Of a stretch of DNA of 64,000 bases, positions 28,803-38,484 are shown piece by piece. Source of the stretch: JBDRNO01 sp043811005 (lineage in GTDB: Bacteria; Bacteroidota; Bacteroidia; NORP154). The notes below the pieces were generated by a model, which was given only the letters and a program-made list of their open reading frames with translations, was not told where the DNA came from and did not search any database. Both the position numbers and the translations under genes were made by a program. The stretch spans positions 1-64,000 of the forward strand of contig JBDRNO010000260.1 in NCBI GenBank assembly GCA_043811005.1, in the 5' to 3' direction. Positions within the stretch are counted from its first letter, which is position 1, and each line of letters opens with the position of its first letter.

Positions 28803-30137
28803 ATGAGGGGACTGATTGAGACATTGCGAAATATTTACAAGATTGAAGATCTGAGGGTTAGGATTATGTTTACATTAGGGTTCTTGATGGTGTATAGATT
28901 AGGGACTTATATTGTATTACCCGGTGTTGACCCTGATGCTTTGGAAGCAGCGACCAGTGGGCCTCAAGGTGGGCTGACAGGTCTTTTGGACATGTTTGCC
29001 GGAGGTGCATTCTCTCGTGCTTCAATATGCGCACTGGGTATTATGCCTTATATCTCGGCATCTATTGTTATACAACTTTTAGGTATGGCAATACCATATT
29101 TTCAGAAATTACAGAAAGAAGGAGAGAGCGGAAGGAGAAAGATCAACCAGATTACCCGTATGTTAACAATCTTAATTACTTTAGGACAAGCACCGGCATA
29201 TATTTCCTCACAAATTCCAACTAGCGCAATAATTGGCGGCCCCAGTGCTTTTTTTAATATCTCTACTACTATAATCCTTACAACCGGCACACTGTTTATT
29301 ATGTGGCTGGGTGAAAAAATTACCGATAAAGGCATTGGAAATGGAATCTCTTTATTGATTATGATCGGAATTATAGCAAGACTACCTTTTGCCTTTGCCG
29401 CTGAGTTTTTCTCCAGATTAGAAGAACAAGGTGGGGGTTTGGTGATGTTCCTTGTCGAAATCGTTTTATTAATGCTGGTTATCCTTTCAACAATACTCCT
29501 GGTACAAGGCAGCAGAAGAGTGCCTGTGCAGTTTGCGAAAAGAATTGTCGGAAACAAGCAATATGGTGGCGTTAGGCAATTTATCCCATTAAAAGTTAAC
29601 GCTGCCGGTGTAATGCCTATTATCTTCGCCCAGGCAATAATGTTTGTCCCTTTAACACTTGCAGGCTTCTCAGACTCGTCTACACTTCAGGGATTCTTTG
29701 CAGCTTTTACTGATTTTACCGGATTTTGGTATAACTTTGTATTCGCTGTGATGATAATTATATTCACTTATTTCTATACTGCCATTACTATTAACCCTAA
29801 TCAAATGGCTGAAGAAATGAAGCGAAACGGAGGTTTTATCCCAGGTGTTAAGCCAGGGAGACAAACAGCAGAGTTTCTCGATGGCGTTATGTCTAAAATT
29901 ACTCTACCGGGTTCAATATTCCTTGCTATTGTAGCAATATTACCAGCTTTTGCAATGATAGGAGGAGTGAATAGCCAATTTGCACAATTCTATGGAGGAA
30001 CATCTTTGTTGATAATGGTAGGTGTTGTATTAGATACTTTACAGCAAATAGAAAGCCATTTATTAATGCGTCATTATGATGGATTAATGAAATCAGGAAG
30101 GATCAAAGGAAGATCCTCCTTGAGTATGGCTACATAA
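28803..30137 (+). CDS. secY: Protein translocase subunit SecY
   Basis: The channel of the Sec translocon, 444 residues with ten membrane segments. The N-terminus RGLIETLRNIYKIEDLRVRI, the plug region near LDMFAGGAFSRASI, ALGIMPYISASIVIQLL and the cytoplasmic loop NPNQMAEEMKRNGGFIPGV are typical. It carries the load of the many signal-peptide proteins here before T9SS sorting. Confidence 0.97.
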   Translation: MRGLIETLRNIYKIEDLRVRIMFTLGFLMVYRLGTYIVLPGVDPDALEAATSGPQGGLTGLLDMFAGGAFSRASICALGIMPYISASIVIQLLGMAIPYFQKLQKEGESGRRKINQITRMLTILITLGQAPAYISSQIPTSAIIGGPSAFFNISTTIILTTGTLFIMWLGEKITDKGIGNGISLLIMIGIIARLPFAFAAEFFSRLEEQGGGLVMFLVEIVLLMLVILSTILLVQGSRRVPVQFAKRIVGNKQYGGVRQFIPLKVNAAGVMPIIFAQAIMFVPLTLAGFSDSSTLQGFFAAFTDFTGFWYNFVFAVMIIIFTYFYTAITINPNQMAEEMKRNGGFIPGVKPGRQTAEFLDGVMSKITLPGSIFLAIVAILPAFAMIGGVNSQFAQFYGGTSLLIMVGVVLDTLQQIESHLLMRHYDGLMKSGRIKGRSSLSMAT

Positions 30138-30190
30138 TGAACATAATAGAGTAATTTTATTGAAAAACTTTAAATATCTCCCGCTAAGCA

Positions 30191-30206
30191 TCCGCCAGCT
30201 GGCGGA
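30191..30206. repeat. CCGCCAGCTGGCGG palindrome
   Basis: Perfect TCCGCCAGCTGGCGGA in the 265-nt secY-map spacer. The rest of the spacer holds GCGAACTTTGCGGGCTATGC-like words, common in Bacteroidota spacers, and the leader motif at 30380; no gene. Confidence 0.8.
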
Positions 30207-30379
30207 CATAGAACGCAATGATTTATATAAAAAGTAATATTATAGCGAACTTTGCGGGCTATGCGGGATAAAACTTTAAAATGCGAAGCATTGCTCATTA
30301 AGATAATTAATTTTATAGGTATTCGCGAATCTTACGATTTCACGATGGGTTTAAGTGCGGTATGCCCAAAGGTATGAGT

Positions 30380-30394
30380 AAATTCCGATACAAT
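30380..30394 (+). promoter_or_regulatory. Leader motif copy before map
   Basis: Exact AAATTCCGATACAAT, 8 nt before the ATG of map. Confidence 0.6.
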
Positions 30395-30402
30395 CAATTA
30401 GG

Positions 30403-31194
30403 ATGATTTTCTATAAGACCAACGAAGAAATTGAATTAATAAGAACTAGTTGTTTACTTGTTGCAAAAACTCATGCTGAAGTTGCAAAACTCATCCAGTC
30501 AGGTATCAGAACATCTGTTCTGGATAGTATAGCAGAGGAATTTATCAGGGATAATGGAGGGATACCAGCATTTAAAGGGTATAAGGATTTCCCAAACACT
30601 CTTTGTGTCTCGATTAATGACCAGGTAGTGCATGGAATTCCGGGAGATACTGAATTAAAAGACGGAGACATCCTGTCAGTAGATTGTGGTGTTTTATTGA
30701 ACGGATTTTTTGGGGATTCAGCATATACTTATACAGTGGGTGATGTAAGCGAAGAAGTTCTTAAATTATTAAAAATCACTAAAGAAGCTCTTTATAAGGG
30801 AATAGAAATGAGTATTGTCGGTAAACGTGTGGGCGATATCAGCTTTGCAATACAGCAACATGCTGAATCCAATGGATATTCTGTTGTAAGGGAATTGGTC
30901 GGACATGGTCTGGGTAAAAGCCTGCACGAAAAACCAGAAGTCCCCAATTATGGTAAAAGAGGAGCAGGAGCTAAGCTTAAAGAGGGCATGGTAATAGCAA
31001 TTGAGCCCATGATCAATGCAGGAAAAAAAACAGTGAAACAAGAAAATAATGGATGGACTGTAATAGCAACAGATGGAATGCCATCTGCACATTATGAACA
31101 TTCAGTTGCCATTAGAAAAGACAAAGCTGATATATTATCAACATTTCAATATATCGAAGAAGTATTAAAACATAATAAAAGCATTCTGGTATAG
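30403..31194 (+). CDS. map: Methionine aminopeptidase, type I
   Basis: Removes the initiator Met from nascent chains. 263 residues, with metal ligands in VDCGVLLNGFFGDSAYTYTV, GHGLGKSLHEKPEVPNYG and AIEPMINAG, and the late Glu in the last strand region. A normal member of the spc operon between secY and infA. Confidence 0.95.
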   Translation: MIFYKTNEEIELIRTSCLLVAKTHAEVAKLIQSGIRTSVLDSIAEEFIRDNGGIPAFKGYKDFPNTLCVSINDQVVHGIPGDTELKDGDILSVDCGVLLNGFFGDSAYTYTVGDVSEEVLKLLKITKEALYKGIEMSIVGKRVGDISFAIQQHAESNGYSVVRELVGHGLGKSLHEKPEVPNYGKRGAGAKLKEGMVIAIEPMINAGKKTVKQENNGWTVIATDGMPSAHYEHSVAIRKDKADILSTFQYIEEVLKHNKSILV

Positions 31195-31249
31195 CAAATA
31201 ACAATAGTTTCAAAATTTCTGAAATTATTAAACTCTGATTGATGATAAT

Positions 31250-31489
31250 ATGGCAAAACAAGAATCAATAGTACTAGACGGAACAATTTTAGAAGCATTA
31301 TCAAACGCAATGTTTCGCGTTGAATTGGAAAATGAACATATCATTACAGCTCATATTTCAGGGAAAATGCGGATGCACTATATTAAAATCTTACCAGGAG
31401 ATAAAGTGCGACTTGAAATGCCGCCCTATGATCTGACAAAAGGAAGAATTACATACAGATATCCCCCTGGAGAGAAAACTGATAAGTAA
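31250..31489 (+). CDS. infA: Translation initiation factor IF-1
   Basis: 79 residues, OB-fold. [39 protein letters not shown] and [19 protein letters not shown] are typical of the family. Its stop lies at the left edge of the duplicated leader element. Confidence 0.96.
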   Translation: MAKQESIVLDGTILEALSNAMFRVELENEHIITAHISGKMRMHYIKILPGDKVRLEMPPYDLTKGRITYRYPPGEKTDK

Positions 31490-31708
31490 ATTGATTTATT
31501 AAAAAGGAAATCGCATTAAATTTGAGTGAAGAAAAAATATGATAAAGTCACTGGTTTCTGGTTACTGGTGGCTGGTAGGGATTGCTTCCCTATAATATTA
31601 TCGAAAAAAACAAGAAGCTAGAAACCAGTAACCAGTAGCTGTTTATTGAAAGCACAAAGAAAAGATTTTAATATAAGTTCATTTAAAACATTGAAATTCC
31701 TATACTAA
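31485..31708 (+). repeat. Leader element copy 2 (filled site), before rpmJ
   Basis: Same element as 15704-15836, with only a handful of substitutions, but split after CACTGGTT by about 88 nt (31557-31644) of heptamer hairpin. It ends in AAATTCCTATACTAA, a leader-motif variant 5 nt before rpmJ. Confidence 0.75.
31551..31641. repeat. Inverted CTGGTTA heptamer hairpin
   Basis: Left arm units CTGGTTT, CTGGTTA, CTGGTGG and CTGGTAG (31551-31578); right arm AACCAGT twice (31623-31636). The arms are complementary across about 45 nt. In the rpmJ leader this block is the difference from the rpsG leader. Confidence 0.7.
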
Positions 31709-31713
31709 ATAGA

Positions 31714-31830
31714 ATGAAGGTTAAAACATCAATAAAAAAAAGAAGTGCATCCTGCAAAATCGTTAAAAGAAAAGGACGTCTTTACATTATTAATAAAAAA
31801 ACTCCGCGATTTAAACAAAGACAAGGGTAA
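31714..31830 (+). CDS. rpmJ: 50S ribosomal protein L36 (zinc-free type)
   Basis: 38 residues from ATG 31714: [20 protein letters not shown], then [18 protein letters not shown]. Only one Cys of the usual zinc ligands remains, as in other Bacteroidota L36. Confidence 0.95.
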   Translation: MKVKTSIKKRSASCKIVKRKGRLYIINKKTPRFKQRQG

Positions 31831-31833
31831 TAA

Positions 31834-31926
31834 TTGATTATTGATTATTGAATATTGAGAATTGAAAAAAAACGAATATCATTAATCAATAATCAATAAA
31901 AAATTAACAATTAACAATTAACAATT
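31834..31926. repeat. Inverted heptamer arrays abutting rpsM
   Basis: Left units TTGATTA (twice), TTGAATA, TTGAGAA and TTGAAAA (31834-31868); right TAATCAA twice (31883-31896), complementary to the left arm; then AATTAAC three times (31902-31922) up to the rpsM start at 31929. Confidence 0.75.
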
Positions 31927-31928
31927 AA

Positions 31929-32309
31929 ATGGCAAGAATAGCTGGAATAGATTTACCAAAAAGCAAAAGAGGTGAAATAGGCCTTACTTATATATATGGC
32001 ATTGGAAGACACTCAGCCCAAGAAATACTTACTAAAGCAGGCGTTGATTGGAATATTAAAGTCCAGGATTGGAGCGATGAACAACAAACTAAAATTCGCA
32101 AAATTATTGGAGATAAATATAAAGTTGAAGGGGAATTACGATCAGATATCCAGTTGAACATCAAAAGATTAAGAGATATTGGGAGTTATAGGGGTATCAG
32201 ACATCGTTTAGGCATGCCATTGAGAGGACAGAGCACAAAAAACAATGCCAGAACCCGCAAAGGAAAGAGAAAGACTGTTGCCGGGAAGAAGAAAGTACTT
32301 AAAGGTTAA
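31929..32309 (+). CDS. rpsM: 30S ribosomal protein S13
   Basis: 126 residues. [20 protein letters not shown], the [11 protein letters not shown] helix-hairpin-helix and the C-terminal [19 protein letters not shown] are diagnostic. rpsK follows after 16 nt. Confidence 0.97.
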   Translation: MARIAGIDLPKSKRGEIGLTYIYGIGRHSAQEILTKAGVDWNIKVQDWSDEQQTKIRKIIGDKYKVEGELRSDIQLNIKRLRDIGSYRGIRHRLGMPLRGQSTKNNARTRKGKRKTVAGKKKVLKG

Positions 32310-32325
32310 AAAAAAAATTATAAAT

Positions 32326-32709
32326 ATGGCAAAATCCCGCTCAAAAAAGAAAAAAGTTAAAATAGAAGCCATTGGACAAGCACATATACATGCTTCTTTT
32401 AATAATATTATTATTTCCATGACCAACACTGCCGGGCAGGTTATAGCATGGTCATCTGCAGGAAGAAAGGGCTTTAGAGGGTCTAAGAAAAACACACCCT
32501 ATGCAGCACAAATGGCAGCTGCTGACTGTGCGAAAACCGCTTATGACCTGGGGATGAGAAAGGCAAAAATTTTCGTAAAAGGACCAGGAGGGGGCAGAGA
32601 ATCGGCTATAAGAACCATTAATAATGGAGGAATAGAAGTTACTGAGATTGTTGATATTACACCACTACCCCATAATGGCTGCAGACCCCCGAACAGGAGA
32701 AGAGTTTAA
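32326..32709 (+). CDS. rpsK: 30S ribosomal protein S11
   Basis: 127 residues from ATG 32326 ([20 protein letters not shown]). The frame is open farther upstream only because it overlaps rps[21 protein letters not shown] and [20 protein letters not shown] are typical. Confidence 0.97.
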   Translation: MAKSRSKKKKVKIEAIGQAHIHASFNNIIISMTNTAGQVIAWSSAGRKGFRGSKKNTPYAAQMAAADCAKTAYDLGMRKAKIFVKGPGGGRESAIRTINNGGIEVTEIVDITPLPHNGCRPPNRRRV

Positions 32710-32818
32710 TAACATAACTTTGCAAATGAACAAAAAAAGATAAATTCTAAAATGTTTTTTTAAATATTGAAATACAAAGTATTCACGAACACCTTTAAAA
32801 ACAAACAATAGAGTGAGT

Positions 32819-32833
32819 AAATTCCAATACAAT
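32819..32833 (+). promoter_or_regulatory. Leader motif copy before rpsD
   Basis: AAATTCCAATACAAT, one mismatch, 10 nt before the rpsD ATG; preceded by GAGTGAGT as in rplR. Confidence 0.6.
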
Positions 32834-32843
32834 AAATTTTATT

Positions 32844-33449
32844 ATGGCGAGATACATAGGTCCTAAATCTAAAATTGCACGTAAGTTTGGAGAGCCGATA
32901 TTTGGCTTTGATAAAGCTCTGGAAAAAAAGAAATATCCTCCAGGACAACACGGCCCCAACAAAAAAAGAAAAAAACGATCTGAATATGCTACCCAGCTAC
33001 AGGAGAAACAAAAAGCAAAATACACCTATGGCATTTTGGAAAAGCAATTTGCTAATTTATTTAAAAAAGCATCCCATAAAAAAGGAATCACTGGTGAGAT
33101 ACTTTTACAACTGTGTGAATCTCGTTTAGATAATACAGTCTACAGATTAGGTATTGCCCCATCCCGCAGAGGTGCAAGGCAATTGGTTTCCCACTGTCAC
33201 ATCACCGTCAACAATCAAGTTGTCAATATCTCCTCTTTTTCCTTAAAACCCGGAGATAAAATAGCCATTAGGGAAAAATCTAAATCGCTCGAGATTATTG
33301 CCAATTCTTTATCCATTAACACTTCTATGTATCCCTGGTTGGATTGGGATGCAGATTCTTTTACTGGAACTTTTCTTGCTGCTCCCGAAAGAGAACAAAT
33401 TCCAGAAAATATTATTGAAAAACTGATCGTGGAATTATATTCAAAGTAA
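32844..33449 (+). CDS. rpsD: 30S ribosomal protein S4
   Basis: 201 residues; primary 16S binder. [40 protein letters not shown] and the S4 domain with [20 protein letters not shown]. In other bacteria S4 represses the alpha operon. Confidence 0.97.
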   Translation: MARYIGPKSKIARKFGEPIFGFDKALEKKKYPPGQHGPNKKRKKRSEYATQLQEKQKAKYTYGILEKQFANLFKKASHKKGITGEILLQLCESRLDNTVYRLGIAPSRRGARQLVSHCHITVNNQVVNISSFSLKPGDKIAIREKSKSLEIIANSLSINTSMYPWLDWDADSFTGTFLAAPEREQIPENIIEKLIVELYSK

Positions 33450-33482
33450 GTACATAGCTTTGCAAATTAATTAATGTTTTTA

Positions 33483-33497
33483 AAATTCTGATACAAT
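33483..33497 (+). promoter_or_regulatory. Leader motif copy before rpoA
   Basis: AAATTCTGATACAAT, one mismatch. It lies 40 nt before the ATG, farther than other copies because a heptamer array of about 28 nt sits between. Confidence 0.55.
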
Positions 33498-33510
33498 AAA
33501 AACACAAGAA

Positions 33511-33538
33511 TCGTAAATCTTAAATCGTAAATCAAAAA
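33511..33538. repeat. Heptamer array abutting the rpoA start
   Basis: TCGTAAA, TCTTAAA, TCGTAAA and TCAAAAA in phase; the last base is the A of the rpoA ATG. Confidence 0.65.
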
Positions 33539-34530
33539 TGGCAATCCTATCTTTTCAAAAACCTAACAAAGTAATAATGTTAGAATCAAATGAAACTCAT
33601 GGTAAATTTGAGTTTCGCCCTCTCGAACCAGGCTATGGCATCACTATCGGTAATGCTTTGAGGAGAATCTTGATATCTTCATTAGAAGGATATTCAATTA
33701 CATCTGTTAAAATAGAAAATATTCAGCACGAATTCTCAACTATTAAAGGTGTTGTGGAAGATGTAACCGAGATTATTCTTAATCTTAAACAGGTAAGATT
33801 TAAACAGCAAATAGAGGATACTAATAATGAAAAAGTAGTAGTTAAAATTAGCGGTCAAGATAAATTTACAGCAAGCGACCTTGGGAAATTCATTTCCGGA
33901 TTTCAGGTATTAAACCCTGAATTAGTGATCTGTAATATGGAAAAATCCGTAAAATTTAACTTGGAACTTACAATTGACAAAGGCAGGGGATATGTGCCAG
34001 CCGAAGAAAACAAACCCATAAATAGCAATATGGGCTTTATCCCCATTGATTCCACATTTACTCCAATAAAAAACGTTAACTTTACTGTAGAAAACTATCG
34101 CGTTGAACAAAAAACTGATTACGAAAAACTTTTATTTGATATCTATACTGATGGTTCAATTCATCCTAAGGATGCTCTTACCGAAGCTGCTAAAATTTTG
34201 ATCCATCACTTTCTGTTATTCTCTGATGAAAGAATAACCCTCGATTTTGAAGAAAAATCAGACACTAAAGAATTTGATGAAACATCCCTGCACATGAGAC
34301 AATTGTTATCAACCAAATTATCTGATATGGACCTTTCAGTGCGTGCATTAAACTGCTTAAAATCCGCTGTGGTTGATACACTTGGCGATCTGGTAACTTT
34401 CAATAAAAACGATCTTCTGAAATTCAGAAACTTTGGTAAGAAATCACTGTCAGAATTAGAACAATTGGTAGAATCAAAAGGACTATCATTTGGGATGGAC
34501 ATCCTGAAGTATAAGTTAGATAAGAAATAA
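33538..34530 (+). CDS. rpoA: RNA polymerase alpha subunit
   Basis: 330 residues. N-terminal domain with [20 protein letters not shown] (dimerisation and beta contact), linker, and C-terminal domain with two helix-hairpin-helix motifs ([33 protein letters not shown]) for UP-element and activator contacts. Confidence 0.97.
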   Translation: MAILSFQKPNKVIMLESNETHGKFEFRPLEPGYGITIGNALRRILISSLEGYSITSVKIENIQHEFSTIKGVVEDVTEIILNLKQVRFKQQIEDTNNEKVVVKISGQDKFTASDLGKFISGFQVLNPELVICNMEKSVKFNLELTIDKGRGYVPAEENKPINSNMGFIPIDSTFTPIKNVNFTVENYRVEQKTDYEKLLFDIYTDGSIHPKDALTEAAKILIHHFLLFSDERITLDFEEKSDTKEFDETSLHMRQLLSTKLSDMDLSVRALNCLKSAVVDTLGDLVTFNKNDLLKFRNFGKKSLSELEQLVESKGLSFGMDILKYKLDKK

Positions 34531-34660
34531 TTCACATAAGATACTATTTTTTTCGATGAGATAACTTTAAAAAAAAGCTCCTGATAAATCAAGATGAAAT
34601 CTATCTGTCAGCTTGCAGATGAGAAAATCCAAACTTCAAATTAAATATTTGAAATCTTTG

Positions 34661-34676
34661 AAATTCGTGATACTAT
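34661..34676 (+). promoter_or_regulatory. Leader motif copy before rplQ
   Basis: AAATTCGTGATACTAT, a variant with one inserted base, 5 nt before the rplQ ATG. The 150-nt rpoA-rplQ spacer holds nothing else recognisable. Confidence 0.5.
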
Positions 34677-34681
34677 AAAAT

Positions 34682-35281
34682 ATGAGACATCTGAAGAATT
34701 TTAATCATTTAAGCAGGAAAAAAGCTCATAGAAATGCCATGCTCGCAAATATGGCTTCTTCTTTAGTTAAGCACAAAAGGATAAATACAACAGTTGCTAA
34801 AGCCAAAGCATTGAGAATATATGTTGAACCCCTTATTACAAAATCAAAGACTGATACAACACATTCGCGAAGGATAGTATTTAAATATTTAAAAGATAAA
34901 TATGCTGTTTCCGAGCTTTTCAGAGATGTGGCACCCAAAATTGCTGAAAGACCTGGTGGTTATACAAGAATTTTAAAGACCGGTAACCGCTTGGGCGATA
35001 ATGCAGAGATGTGTTTTATTGAACTGGTCGACTTTAATGAAAATATGTTGAAAGAACCAAAAACGAAGAAATCCAAAATCCGTACACGAAGAGCAGGACG
35101 AAAGAAAATCACTCAACCACCTGCTGATGATATCTCACGTACTAAAGAAACATCACGCACTACGGGTCGTGAAAAGCAGAAAGCTTCTTCTCCCAAGACA
35201 GATCTGCCACCGCCTAAAGAAAATAAAAAGAAATCACCTAAGGCAGGAAATAAAACAGACCTGGAAACAAAGGAAAAATAA
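34682..35281 (+). CDS. rplQ: 50S ribosomal protein L17 with long basic tail
   Basis: 199 residues. [25 protein letters not shown]-like [17 protein letters not shown] and [20 protein letters not shown] are diagnostic. The family core ends near 120; the remaining 75 residues are a Lys/Pro/Thr-rich, probably disordered, tail. It closes the ribosomal block. Confidence 0.95.
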   Translation: MRHLKNFNHLSRKKAHRNAMLANMASSLVKHKRINTTVAKAKALRIYVEPLITKSKTDTTHSRRIVFKYLKDKYAVSELFRDVAPKIAERPGGYTRILKTGNRLGDNAEMCFIELVDFNENMLKEPKTKKSKIRTRRAGRKKITQPPADDISRTKETSRTTGREKQKASSPKTDLPPPKENKKKSPKAGNKTDLETKEK

Positions 35282-35365
35282 TTGAATTTAAATTATAGCT
35301 TTGTTTTTTTATAACTCCATTAAAAATTCTTCACATTTTACTGTGTGAACAATAATCATTAATAA

Positions 35366-36655
<1,290 letters not shown>

Positions 36656-36817
36656 TTACTATTTTATCGTTTGAATAATCAAGTATCCCAAAATATCTGC
36701 AAATAATTTATAACTTACTTATTCCTACTGCTTAAATTGAGATCAAAAGAATGAATATTGACCTTTGTTATCTCCCAATCCCAAATTTATCCGAATATCC
36801 TGAGAATAATAGACTAA

Positions 36818-36833
36818 TATGACAAGTGTCATA
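36818..36833. promoter_or_regulatory. Palindromic operator candidate before gltA
   Basis: TATGACAAGTGTCATA has perfect 7-bp arms around AG. It lies 22 bp upstream of a TAACTTTG box, the position of an activator or repressor site. The 347-nt eno-gltA spacer holds no gene. Confidence 0.45.
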
Positions 36834-36855
36834 GTAAATATTGTTAATTAAATGT

Positions 36856-36863
36856 TAACTTTG
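36856..36863 (+). promoter_or_regulatory. Candidate -7 box of gltA
   Basis: TAACTTTG matches TAnnTTTG, but no TTG is at the usual distance, which would fit an activator-dependent promoter. The leader to the gltA ATG would be about 135 nt. Confidence 0.4.
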
Positions 36864-37002
36864 TAAGAAATCTCTTTAACTAAATTTTCTGTACCCGAAA
36901 AAATTTACTATCATCATAAATTTATTATAATGTAGTAAGCTGTACAACAAAGAGGGATTTTCTAATTTAAAAACTATTTATTAACTTAAAAAACCAGGAA
37001 AA

Positions 37003-38319
37003 ATGGAAACACTAAAGGAAAAACTGCGAAATAAAATTGAAGGGTGGAGGCCAAGAACCGCTAAGCTCTTGAAAGAACATGGTAATGTTAAATTAGGAGA
37101 AGTTACCATAGCACAGGCAATTGGTGGTATGAGAGGCGTAAGGGGCCTTGTAACCGATATTTCTTATTTAGACCCGATGGAAGGAATAAGATTCAGAGGT
37201 TATACTATACCGGAAACTATGGAAAAATTGCCAAAACCTGCCGGCGCTGAAATGCCTTATGTGGAAGGTCATCTTTATTTATTGCTCACAGGCGATATTC
37301 CAACTGAAAGTGAAATTGCCGAAATTACCGATGAATTTAACAAAAGGAAAAAGGTTCCGCAATATGTTTTTGATGTAATTAATGCAATGGGTAATGATAG
37401 TCATCCAATGACAATGTTCTCTGCTGCTATATTGGCATTGCAGAAAGAATCAGAATTTGTAAAAAAATACAATGCAGGTCTTAGCAAGATGGATTACTGG
37501 GATCCGACTTATGAGGATGCACTTAATTTATTAGCCAAGCTCCCTGAAATAGGTGCTTATATTTATCGAAAAAAATATAAGAATGGCGACATTATCGCAT
37601 CAGATCCGAATTTGGATATGGGTGGAAATTTCGCTCACATGATGGGTATTGATAAGCCCTATGACGATGTCGCAAGAATGTATTTCATCCTTCACAGCGA
37701 TCATGAAAGTGGAAATGTAAGCGCTCATACCGGTCATCTGGTATCAAGCGCCCTGTCGGATATCTATTATTCCATGTCCGCAATGATCGATGGATTAGCA
37801 GGCCCCTTGCATGGACTGGCAAATCAGGAAGTGCTGCGATGGATACAAGGTGTTATGGACAAAATGGGCGGTAAAACACCCACAGAAGAGGAAATGAAAC
37901 AATTCGTATTGGATACATTAAATTCCGGACAGGTTATACCGGGATACGGTCATGCCGTATTGCGTAAAACCGACCCCCGATACGCAGCTCAAAGAGAATT
38001 CTGCGTCAAACATATGCCTGATGATCTTATTTTCAAATATGTTAACATACTTTATAAAGTTGTTCCTGATATCTTAGTGGAACAAGGAAAAGCCAAGAAC
38101 CCATGGCCAAATGTTGATGCACAATCTGGTGTTATCCAATGGTACTATGGCCTTACAGAATATGATTATTATACTGTATTATTTGGAATAGGACGAGCTC
38201 TTGGTGTTGCAGCAAATATCGTTTGGGATAGGGCATTAGGTTATCCAATAGAAAGGCCCAAATCTCTTACTACTGAAATGATTGAAAAAGTTGCTGAAGA
38301 AGCCATGCAAAAGGTGTAA
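37003..38319 (+). CDS. gltA: Citrate synthase, eukaryote-like type
   Basis: Condenses acetyl-CoA and oxaloacetate. The 438-residue sequence matches the mitochondrial-type enzyme rather than the common bacterial hexameric one: HSDHESGNVSAHTGHLVSSA, DGLAGPLHGLANQEVLRW with the first catalytic His, PGYGHAVLRKTDPRY with the second, and WPNVDAQSGVIQWYYG with the catalytic Asp. No NADH-binding N-terminal domain of the enterobacterial form is present. A strong terminator follows directly. This type occurs in some Bacteroidota, so vertical descent within the group is possible. Confidence 0.93.
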   Translation: METLKEKLRNKIEGWRPRTAKLLKEHGNVKLGEVTIAQAIGGMRGVRGLVTDISYLDPMEGIRFRGYTIPETMEKLPKPAGAEMPYVEGHLYLLLTGDIPTESEIAEITDEFNKRKKVPQYVFDVINAMGNDSHPMTMFSAAILALQKESEFVKKYNAGLSKMDYWDPTYEDALNLLAKLPEIGAYIYRKKYKNGDIIASDPNLDMGGNFAHMMGIDKPYDDVARMYFILHSDHESGNVSAHTGHLVSSALSDIYYSMSAMIDGLAGPLHGLANQEVLRWIQGVMDKMGGKTPTEEEMKQFVLDTLNSGQVIPGYGHAVLRKTDPRYAAQREFCVKHMPDDLIFKYVNILYKVVPDILVEQGKAKNPWPNVDAQSGVIQWYYGLTEYDYYTVLFGIGRALGVAANIVWDRALGYPIERPKSLTTEMIEKVAEEAMQKV

Positions 38320-38341
38320 GCAGCTTAAATTAATTAAGTTT

Positions 38342-38367
38342 AAAGGGCACTTAGGTGCCCTTTTTTT
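38342..38367 (+). terminator. Rho-independent terminator of gltA
   Basis: AAAGGGCAC pairs perfectly with GTGCCCTTT over a TTAG loop, running into a T7 tract. It is the clearest intrinsic terminator in the window. Confidence 0.92.
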
Positions 38368-38484
38368 ATTTATTTTTGTGTAATATAATTAAATGGTTCA
38401 ACTGTTCAATTGCTCAATTGTTAATCCGTTATCAGTTAAATTTTTGCAACAATCTCAATAAACTGATTAGTTACGATATTTCTT

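Noticed and set aside
31834..31926. Possible CRISPR-like array
   Set aside because: Units are 7 nt, contiguous and degenerate; there are no unique 25-40 nt spacers and no cas genes in the window.
32245..32709. Longer S11 with 27 extra N-terminal residues
   Set aside because: The extension lies wholly in rpsM; ATG 32326 gives the family N-terminus.
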